Made by a program: the position numbers and the translations under genes. Of a stretch of 5,513 nucleotides of DNA, positions 1-4,650 are shown piece by piece. Position 1 is the first letter of the stretch. Each line of letters begins with the position of its first letter. Source of the DNA: Flavobacteriales bacterium (lineage in GTDB: Bacteria > Bacteroidota > Bacteroidia > Flavobacteriales > Flavobacteriaceae); the NCBI GenBank assembly GCA_003229235.1, contig QIIH01000418.1, forward strand, positions 1 through 5,513. The letters run 5' to 3'. The notes beneath the pieces are model-generated. The model saw nothing but the letters and a program-made list of their open reading frames with translations, searched no databases and was not told the origin of the DNA.

Positions 1-1116
1 AAAAGTGGAGTTATTGGCGAAGTAGATAACAGACTATTAATGTACTTAATCTTTACAAGTAGAAAAACAAACAACCCTTTGCATTGCATCAGCTTGGGAA
101 GTTCTGGAGTTGGAAAAACACATTTACAATCTAAAGTATCAGAACTCATTCCAGAAGAAGATAAAATAGAAATTACAGTCTTATCAGCAAACGCCTTTTA
201 TTACTTCAATCGCACAGAATTACAACACAAATTAATATTGATTGAGGATTTAGATGGAGCAGAAAGCGTACTTTATCCATTACGAGAACTGCAATCTAAA
301 AAGCGCATTACCAAAACAGTAGTTCATAAAGATCGAAAAGGCAATACAAAAACCATCCATTTAACGGTTGAAGGTCCTGTAAGTGTTGCAGGTTGTACCA
401 CACAAGAAAGTATTTACGAAGATAATAGTAATAGAAGTTTTCTTTTATATATCGATGAAAGCGCAGAACAAGATATTAAAATAATGAACTACCAGCGCGC
501 CGTGTCGGCGGGACAAGTAAATGAAACTCAGCAAATAGAAGCTAAAGAAATACTCCAAAACGTTCAGCGTATTTTAAAACCTATCAAAGTTATTAATCCG
601 TACGCAATGTATTTATCGCTGCCATCGGCAGTATTTAAACCACGAAGAACAAATAGCCATTATTTACAATTTATTGAAGCGATTACATTTTATAAGCAAT
701 ACCAAAGGGAAAAACAGTACGATACAGAAACAGGCGAAGAGTTTATAGAAACCGAAATCGAGGACATACAGGAAGCCAACGAATTAATACAAGAGGTTTT
801 ACTGCGTAAAAGTGATTTATTGAACGGTGCTTGCAGACAGTTCTTTGAGAGCCTAAAGGCATATCTAAAAAAAGAAAACCAATCAACTTTTAGCAATGCA
901 GAAATCAGAAGAACATTACGTGTAAACCCAAGTAACCAAAAAAGATATATGGTACAGTTACAGCTTGCCGAATTGGTTCGTAAATCTAAAGGAGACAAAC
1001 GTAAAGGATATGTTTATGAGGTTGTTAGTTATGATGATTACGAAGCTACAAATAAGCAAATACAGGAATTACTACAATCTGCATTACAGGGTTTAGAGGT
1101 TCAAAGTAGTTCATAA
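1..1116 (+). CDS. P-loop ATPase, C-terminal part of a mobile-element primase/helicase-like protein (5' partial)
   Basis: The frame is open from base 1, so the true start lies upstream; the first ATG (40) falls inside the conserved region and is unlikely to be the start. Residue numbers count from base 1. A Walker A loop GSSGVGKT is at 33-40, a Walker B-like strand LILIEDLD at 78-85, a sensor-like GCTTQE at 131-136 and a candidate arginine finger in NSNRSF (R145). The last ~60 residues before the tail (about 290-342) look like a winged helix-turn-helix, suggesting DNA binding. ATPases of this kind are known in Bacteroidota mobile elements as the C-terminal half of large proteins with a CHC2 zinc finger or Toprim primase region; that half is not visible here, so primase is inference. 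The likely role is ATP-driven DNA remodelling or replication of the element. It lies 90 nt before the recombinase pair on the same strand. ATPase call firm, exact family uncertain. Confidence 0.72.
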   Translation, partial: KSGVIGEVDNRLLMYLIFTSRKTNNPLHCISLGSSGVGKTHLQSKVSELIPEEDKIEITVLSANAFYYFNRTELQHKLILIEDLDGAESVLYPLRELQSKKRITKTVVHKDRKGNTKTIHLTVEGPVSVAGCTTQESIYEDNSNRSFLLYIDESAEQDIKIMNYQRAVSAGQVNETQQIEAKEILQNVQRILKPIKVINPYAMYLSLPSAVFKPRRTNSHYLQFIEAITFYKQYQREKQYDTETGEEFIETEIEDIQEANELIQEVLLRKSDLLNGACRQFFESLKAYLKKENQSTFSNAEIRRTLRVNPSNQKRYMVQLQLAELVRKSKGDKRKGYVYEVVSYDDYEATNKQIQELLQSALQGLEVQSSS

Positions 1117-1180
1117 TGGTTCAATCGCTAAAATGAACCAATAGTACAACTGAAAACCAACCATTTACACAAGTGGTTCA
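1098..1180 (+). repeat. Cluster of RGTTCA hexamers, three phased at 10 bp, with a hairpin
   Basis: GGTTCA at 1098-1103, AGTTCA at 1108-1113 and GGTTCA at 1118-1123 start exactly 10 bp apart, so they face the same side of the helix. An inverted copy TGAACC is at 1134-1139 and a further direct copy at 1175-1180. TGGTTCA (1117-1123) and TGAACCA (1134-1140) form a 7-bp stem with a 10-nt loop. A weaker 5-bp stem, also with a 10-nt loop, is AACCA 1159-1163 / TGGTT 1174-1178. The cluster spans the end of the ATPase gene and the gap before the recombinases. It may bind a regulator or the recombinases, or attenuate read-through; the function is inference. Confidence 0.45.
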
Positions 1181-1206
1181 CAAAACTCTCAAAAACACAT
1201 ACCCTA

Positions 1207-2214
1207 ATGAAAAAATTGAGCCTAAATAATCACAGTTATAAAGTGTTGTTACAAGAGTTTAAGCAATGGCTCGATATTTTGGGCTATGCAGAAACCACGG
1301 TTTACAACTTACCAAACCACCTAAAAGAGTTCTTTAATTACCTCGAAAATAATAATATAAATCAGCTTAATCATATAGAAACCAATCACGTAACCGACTA
1401 CTACAAATACTTACAGGAGCGACCCAACCAAAGGCGACAAGGCGGACTCAGCAAAGGCTATCTGAATAAACACCAACAGACACTTTTTAAATTTAGAGAA
1501 TATCTAAAACACCACAACCACAAAGGCATCAACATACATTTAAAGTACGAGACTGGCAATGCCAGAGATAGTCTGAGTGTATGCAATTTACAAGAAGCAA
1601 AACAGCTTTTTAAGGCAACAGCGTTCAGTCACGAACAAGTAAAGCTTCAGCAACGAGATAAGGCGATATTGGTCTGTTTTTACAGTTGCGGACTGCGAAG
1701 AAATGAAGTCGTACATCTAAATTTGGGTGATGTTCTTTTTGACAAAGAAAGATTGTTTGTAAGACAGGGAAAAAATTACAAAGAACGTTTTGTTCCCATC
1801 AACAAGCACAGTTCAAGAATATTGGAAGAATATATTTACGATTACCGACCAGAATTTAGAAACAGCAAAGAAAGTGAAGCATTGTTCTTGAATTACAGAG
1901 GAACGAGGTTACAGGGAATGAGCTTTGCAAATCGTCTGTGGGCAATCATAAAAGCAACAGACAATAAAGAACTGCAAGAAAGGAACATCACGTTGCACAG
2001 CCTACGGCACAGTATCGCAACACATCTTTTGGAACAGGGCGCAGACATCGAGCACATCAGTAAATTTTTAGGACACAACTCATTGGAGAGTACTCAAATC
2101 TACACACATTTTTTAGAAATCAAAGGCGACGATTATGTACAAAATCTATTTAGAGAAAAGAGGTTACAGCAACAGGACTATCCCAACATACCAAAAGGCG
2201 GTAAATCGTTTTGA
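1207..2214 (+). CDS. Tyrosine recombinase/integrase (XerC/XerD-like), catalytically complete
   Basis: This is a 335-residue site-specific DNA recombinase of the phage integrase family. Such enzymes cut DNA through a covalent 3'-phosphotyrosine and act as tetramers. A SAM-like core-binding domain covers about residues 8-105 (pattern F..WL..LGY...T..N). The catalytic domain, about 125-320, has every expected residue: R164 in CGLRRNE, K189 in RQGKNYKER, H264 and R267 in LHSLRH, H290 in LGHNS and nucleophile Y299 in QIYTH. The length is normal for the family. ATG 1207 is the first ATG after the in-frame stop at 1129; no Shine-Dalgarno sequence is visible, as usual in Bacteroidota. The 3' end overlaps the next recombinase gene by 80 nt, so the two are probably co-expressed. 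It likely integrates and excises the element that also encodes the upstream ATPase. The DNA target cannot be read from the protein. Confidence 0.93.
   Translation: MKKLSLNNHSYKVLLQEFKQWLDILGYAETTVYNLPNHLKEFFNYLENNNINQLNHIETNHVTDYYKYLQERPNQRRQGGLSKGYLNKHQQTLFKFREYLKHHNHKGINIHLKYETGNARDSLSVCNLQEAKQLFKATAFSHEQVKLQQRDKAILVCFYSCGLRRNEVVHLNLGDVLFDKERLFVRQGKNYKERFVPINKHSSRILEEYIYDYRPEFRNSKESEALFLNYRGTRLQGMSFANRLWAIIKATDNKELQERNITLHSLRHSIATHLLEQGADIEHISKFLGHNSLESTQIYTHFLEIKGDDYVQNLFREKRLQQQDYPNIPKGGKSF
2122..2134 (+). promoter_or_regulatory. Possible ribosome binding site of the second recombinase, inside the first gene
   Basis: AAAGG at 2122-2126 lies 8 nt before the ATG at 2135. It supports that internal start, which is otherwise surprising because it lies 80 nt inside the preceding gene. 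Shine-Dalgarno use is weak in Bacteroidota, so the match may be chance; translational coupling could explain the start equally well. Confidence 0.3.
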
Positions 2215-3010
2215 AGAATGGTGTATTACCTACGGAACACAGCCCGAAAGCATCGATTACAGAACGTTCCTAAAATACATCGAAGAACTACGGAAATCAA
2301 AGCTGAAACCCAGAACGCTAAAGGGGTACATCGCAGCACTAAAGATCTACTTCAATTATCTTGTGGAAGAAAATTACAGGCTTGAAAATATCATCGAGCA
2401 AATCAATATCAAAGGCGTAAAGCAAGAAGTGATACACAATATTTTAACCTCGGACGAACTCGAAGATTTATATTACTCCTATCAAACACAAATCGGAAAT
2501 CCTTTAGCAAGAAAACGCAATAAAATAATGTTGGGTCTGCTCGTCTATCAAGGCTTGACAACATCAAACCTACAAAAATTACAGGTCGAGAACATACAGC
2601 TCTACAAAGGAAAATTGGATGTATTGGGAACCAAGAAAAGTAATGGAAGATTATTAGAAATCAAACCCTGGCAACTAATGGAGCTGATGGAATACTTGGG
2701 CGAGGTACGGCCAAAGATTTTGGAGCAGACCAATAAGGAAACAGAACAACTTTTTTTACCGCTCGGAACAAGCTTCAAATTACAGAACAGTTTGGCTAAG
2801 ATAACAAAGGAGCTAAAGGCAATCAACCATAAATTTATCGATGTAAAGCAAATAAGAACAAGCGTTATCGTGAATTGGTTGAAACAACACAATCTTAGAA
2901 AAGTCCAATATTTAGCCGGACACCGTTACATCAGTTCAACCGAACGTTACCAACAGGACGACCTAGAAAGCCTTCACAAAACGATAAACACGTTCCATCC
3001 ATTTAGTTGA
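2135..3010 (+). CDS. Second tyrosine recombinase-like protein with a degenerate active site
   Basis: This 291-residue protein of the tyrosine recombinase family overlaps the preceding recombinase gene by 80 nt in another frame. The early start is supported because residues 1-30 (YLEKRGYSNRTIPTYQKAV) already match the family's N-terminal core-binding domain. The fold is retained but the catalytic set is not. The position of the first Arg reads QGLTTSNL, with T142 where GLR is expected. HxxR has become KQIR (K238, R241). The beta-hairpin Lys (K167 or K168), H263 in AGHRY and the Tyr Y272 in STERY remain. It may therefore be a structural or DNA-binding partner of the complete enzyme, or retain partial activity. 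Family knowledge: elements such as Tn554 and recombinase-in-trio elements also use adjacent, non-identical tyrosine recombinases. The frame is intact, with no sign of decay, so selection probably maintains it. Confidence 0.85.
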   Translation: MYKIYLEKRGYSNRTIPTYQKAVNRFEEWCITYGTQPESIDYRTFLKYIEELRKSKLKPRTLKGYIAALKIYFNYLVEENYRLENIIEQINIKGVKQEVIHNILTSDELEDLYYSYQTQIGNPLARKRNKIMLGLLVYQGLTTSNLQKLQVENIQLYKGKLDVLGTKKSNGRLLEIKPWQLMELMEYLGEVRPKILEQTNKETEQLFLPLGTSFKLQNSLAKITKELKAINHKFIDVKQIRTSVIVNWLKQHNLRKVQYLAGHRYISSTERYQQDDLESLHKTINTFHPFS

Positions 3011-3026
3011 ATGAAACATCAAAATA

Positions 3027-3067
3027 GGTATCGCAATTTGCGACACCCAATTAAAAAACTATTTTTA
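3027..3067 (+). promoter_or_regulatory. Promoter of the ORF6N gene with an overlapping palindromic operator
   Basis: TTTG (3037-3040), 19 nt, then TATTTTTA (3060-3067) fits the Bacteroidota sigma pattern TTTG-N19-TAnnTTTG with one mismatch, and predicts a start of transcription close to the ATG at 3090. The -33 TTTG is part of a palindrome at 3027-3047: GGT, A, TCGCAA, T, TTGCGA, C, ACC, with nine paired bases per arm, one mismatched pair and a central T. A protein bound there would cover the -33 element and should repress. The obvious candidate is the ORF6N protein itself, since its gene holds a second copy of the site; that link is inference. Confidence 0.5.
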
Positions 3068-3089
3068 CAAACAGAAATTACATTATAAA

Positions 3090-3635
3090 ATGACTGAGAA
3101 TACAAACGAAAAATCATTAGTTACAAACGAATTAATAGCAAGTAGAATATTACTAATTAGAGACCAAAAAGTAATGGTAGATGCTGATATTGCAGAACTT
3201 TATGGTGTAACTACAAAACGCTTAAATGAACAAGTAAAAAGAAATATAAATCGCTTTCCTTCTAATTTTATGTTTGAGCTGACAAAAGAAGAAAAGAATC
3301 AGGTAGTCGCAAATTGCGACCACCTCGAAAAGTTAAAGTTCTCACCAGTTTTACCAAAGGTTTTTACAGAACACGGTGTAATGATGGTTGCTAATGTTTT
3401 AACAAGTGAAAGAGCAATACAAGTAAGTATCCAGATTATAGAAGTGTTCGTAAAAATGCGTGAAATGCTGACCGATAATTTAAGTTTAAAGCTTGATATT
3501 GAAGAAATCAAAAAGAAACTATCAAGTCAGAGTAAAAACATAGAATTGGTCTTTAATTATTTAGATGAATTAACTGAAAAGAAAGACAACGAAGAACCAA
3601 GAAAAAAAGTAGGCTACAAACCCGATACCGAATAA
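3090..3635 (+). CDS. ORF6N domain-containing DNA-binding protein
   Basis: This 181-residue protein has an N-terminal ORF6N domain at about residues 15-100: SRILLIRDQKVMVDADIAEL, YGVTTKRLNEQVKRN, RFPSNFMFELTKEE, and VFTEHGVMMVANVL at 91-104. ORF6N is a KilA-N-like DNA-binding domain first described in phage proteins and very common next to Bacteroidota mobile elements. A charged helix likely to form a coiled coil follows at about 130-165, then a basic and acidic tail; the coil suggests a dimer, which suits a palindromic target. The start has no Shine-Dalgarno sequence but follows a good promoter. The gene lies 79 nt after the recombinase pair and probably has its own transcript. Its molecular role in the family is poorly known; a transcription regulator of the element is my inference. 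Full length, no damage seen. Confidence 0.9.
   Translation: MTENTNEKSLVTNELIASRILLIRDQKVMVDADIAELYGVTTKRLNEQVKRNINRFPSNFMFELTKEEKNQVVANCDHLEKLKFSPVLPKVFTEHGVMMVANVLTSERAIQVSIQIIEVFVKMREMLTDNLSLKLDIEEIKKKLSSQSKNIELVFNYLDELTEKKDNEEPRKKVGYKPDTE
3302..3324 (+). repeat. Intragenic copy of the ORF6N promoter palindrome
   Basis: GGT, A, GTCGCAA, A, TTGCGAC, C, ACC: eleven-base arms around A3313 with one mismatched pair (A3305/C3321). It shares the TCGCAA-W-TTGCGA core and the GGTA/CACC flanks of the palindrome at 3027-3047, with one extra G and C per side. It encodes QVVANCDHL (residues 71-79) of the ORF6N protein, so the protein and DNA constraints coincide. Confidence 0.6.
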
Positions 3636-3641
3636 ACCCCC

Positions 3642-3695
3642 ACAAAACAAAATCCAGTTTTTTCATTCCTCAAAATCCTCTGCCTTTTGTTTTGT
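3642..3695. repeat. Inverted repeat just after the ORF6N gene
   Basis: ACAAAACAAAA (3642-3652) and TTTTGTTTTGT (3685-3695) are perfect 11-bp arms with a 32-nt spacer. Within it, AAAAC (3644-3648) can instead pair with GTTTT (3657-3661), followed by T residues, giving a weak terminator-like shape seven bases after the ORF6N stop codon. The AT-only stem makes termination doubtful. Confidence 0.4.
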
Positions 3696-3713
3696 TCCGC
3701 TCGCCACCACAAT

Positions 3714-3804
3714 GTAAGTTTTTATGCGCCAACGCACTTGTAGCACATTGCTTGAAAAAAGCAAAGAGCTACGCCAAGAAAAAATCTAATGCATAAAAAC
3801 TTAC
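3714..3804. repeat. Composite stem-loop with 14-bp perfect basal arms
   Basis: Arms 3714-3727 (GTAAGTTTTTATGC) and 3791-3804 are perfect inverted copies. Inside, GTAGC 3740-3744 pairs with GCTAC 3768-3772. After a symmetric 3-nt internal loop (aca/aga), TTGCTT 3748-3753 pairs with AAGCAA 3759-3764 around a GAAAA loop. The short sequence CGCCAA occurs on both sides (3727-3732 and 3772-3777). Nested pairing of this kind suggests selection for a fold in RNA or single-stranded DNA. No known RNA family was recognised. Confidence 0.6.
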
Positions 3805-3809
3805 CCAAA

Positions 3810-3889
3810 GCTATCTTTACATAATTTGCATTATAATACTTGCTCGCACCATCAATGCCGTAGTTATAATGTAAACTATGTAAAATAGC
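3810..3889. repeat. Long imperfect inverted repeat with 26-27-nt arms
   Basis: Arms 3810-3836 and 3864-3889 pair over their full length, apart from one bulged C (3815), one A/C mismatch and one G-T pair, around a 27-nt loop. The core is TTACATA, six bases, ATTATAA (3817-3836) against its inverse at 3864-3883. It begins five bases after the previous stem-loop, so the two form a tandem structured unit. It could be a recombinase core site, an element terminus or an RNA hairpin; the sequence does not decide. Confidence 0.6.
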
Positions 3890-3972
3890 CGACTTCTCCC
3901 ACGCTCAAACCCTGCCGAAATCCGAAAGTATTAAGGGAGCAGTTTGTGTCGCTCTATGCCGCTGGGCAACCA

Positions 3973-4029
3973 TTTTTAGAACAGCCGAACCCAAGCGCAC
4001 CGCCAGCCGCTGTTCGGCTGTTCCAAAAA
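3973..4029. repeat. GC-rich 18-bp inverted repeat
   Basis: TTTTT-A-GAACAGCCGAAC (3973-3990) pairs with GTTCGGCTGTTC-C-AAAAA (4012-4029) with one mismatch (A3978/C4024) around a 21-nt GC-rich loop. The T-run is in the 5' arm and the A-run in the 3' arm on both strands, the reverse of a normal Rho-independent terminator tail. It is better read as a cruciform or a stable RNA hairpin. Confidence 0.6.
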
Positions 4030-4176
4030 CGAAAAAAGCCTAACATTACCTGTATCGGACATCAAAGTCATTTTTATGATATTCTTTTGTCCTGAAAAAG
4101 GATGTCACAGCTTTTCTGAAAACAAAATCCGTCCTTGTAAAACGTTGAAACCCTTTGCTGTGAATTTAAAAATATT

Positions 4177-4311
4177 ATGATGGAATTATTAATTATATGC
4201 TCGACCCTGCTACTGGTTCTGGTGGTGTATTGGATAATGGGTCCGAAGAAAGCCCGAGAGATAAATCAAGAAATGGTAAAGCTGCTCCGTGCAATCTTAT
4301 GGAAGGAGTAA
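4177..4311 (+). CDS. Possible 44-residue single-pass membrane protein
   Basis: A short frame starts at the double ATG 4177/4180 and encodes a hydrophobic helix at residues 4-21 (LLIICSTLLLVLVVYWIM). A basic, amphipathic tail follows (GPKKAREINQEMVKLLRAI) and ends in KE before TAA. The clean division into one membrane span plus a charged helix is the main argument that it is real. Against it are its shortness, the lack of a ribosome binding site, CTG/GTG-rich codons unlike the neighbouring genes, and an overlapping longer frame (4197-4484) with no recognisable domain. It follows the structured region directly. Small membrane peptides of mobile DNA can be toxins or accessory factors, but nothing here identifies a function. 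Confidence 0.3.
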   Translation: MMELLIICSTLLLVLVVYWIMGPKKAREINQEMVKLLRAILWKE

Positions 4312-4587
4312 GCGAAACGTTCCGTTGGGAAATGTGCTGCGCTGGATGGTGCGCTGATAGTGCATTTTTCAACGGAATAAAACAACCATCGGGCGTTAGT
4401 GCGTTGAGATTGGAAGCGCAGATGCAAGTCTGTGCGTTGGCAAGGGAGCAAGGCACAGTAATAAACTTCCGAATTAAATACTGATGTTCAATGCCTTACG
4501 AGGAACTTTGGACGGATGCAAAATAATACTATCTTTATGTCTTGAAATTGATGTACGTTCTTTAATTTTTTTGGAATATATTTTTGA
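4312..4587. other. Unassigned stretch before the RHS fragment
   Basis: No supported gene. The first part (to about 4480) is visibly richer in G and C than its surroundings and has four copies of TGCGYTGR on the + strand (4338-4345, 4350-4357, 4400-4407, 4433-4440). Open frames exist on both strands, including + 4197-4484, but none shows domain-like sequence. From about 4480 it becomes AT-rich and carries one promoter candidate. Confidence 0.4.
4507..4537 (+). promoter_or_regulatory. Candidate Bacteroidota promoter before the RHS fragment
   Basis: TTTG (4507-4510), 19 nt, TATCTTTA (4530-4537) matches TTTG-N19-TAnnTTTG except for the last base. A transcript from here would start some 50 nt before GTG 4594 and about 105 nt before ATG 4651, so it could express the truncated RHS frame. 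Chance matches are common in AT-rich DNA. Confidence 0.25.
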
Positions 4588-4599
4588 GGGTGTGTGCGT

Positions 4600-4618
4600 A
4601 AAAAAGTGTGCCTTTTTT
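4600..4618. repeat. A/T-tract hairpin at the RHS breakpoint
   Basis: AAAAAAG (4600-4606) and CTTTTTT (4612-4618) form a perfect 7-bp stem with a 5-nt loop. GTGTGC occurs directly repeated at 4592-4597 and 4606-4611. It lies about 15 nt before the point where RHS similarity begins, so it may mark the junction or act as a weak terminator. Confidence 0.25.
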
Positions 4619-4650
4619 GTAAAAAATGCAGTAGTTACTATCCTTTTGGG

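Larger units (their letters stand above)
3636..4176. other. Gene-free, highly structured region
   Basis: About 540 nt with no convincing coding frame on either strand. It holds four large inverted repeats, listed separately, in the first 400 nt. The last ~145 nt (4030-4176) show only a small TCCT-gaaaa-AGGA hairpin at 4090-4102. No tRNA, rRNA or CRISPR pattern is present. It may contain the end of the mobile element or a structured RNA. Confidence 0.55.

Noticed and set aside
490..516. Short GC-rich run in the ATPase gene
   Set aside because: It encodes an ordinary in-frame stretch (YQRAVSAGQ) and does not interrupt the reading frame; no insertion is evident.
2602..2892. Minus-strand frame inside the second recombinase (likewise 690-998, 1893-2078 and 3299-3511 in other genes)
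   Set aside because: These frames lie antisense to well-supported genes and their products are Ser/Leu/Cys-rich, as expected of shadows.
4037..4043. GCCTAAC, matching the RYYYAAC box of an integron attC site
   Set aside because: No partner GTTRRRY box at a suitable distance, no integron integrase in the window, and the nearby stems do not have attC geometry.
3636..4176. CRISPR array or tRNA attachment site
   Set aside because: No regularly spaced direct repeats and no tRNA-like cloverleaf or acceptor end can be found.
4193..4456. Minus-strand open frames opposite the GC-rich patch
   Set aside because: No recognisable domain, low complexity, no start signals; likely a by-product of reduced stop codons in GC-rich DNA.
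4197..4484. Open frame beginning LDPATGSGGVL, resembling motif I of N6-adenine methylases
   Set aside because: The match is a short glycine loop only. No NPPY/DPPY motif or methylase fold follows, the frame overlaps a better membrane-protein frame, and frames of similar length exist on the opposite strand.
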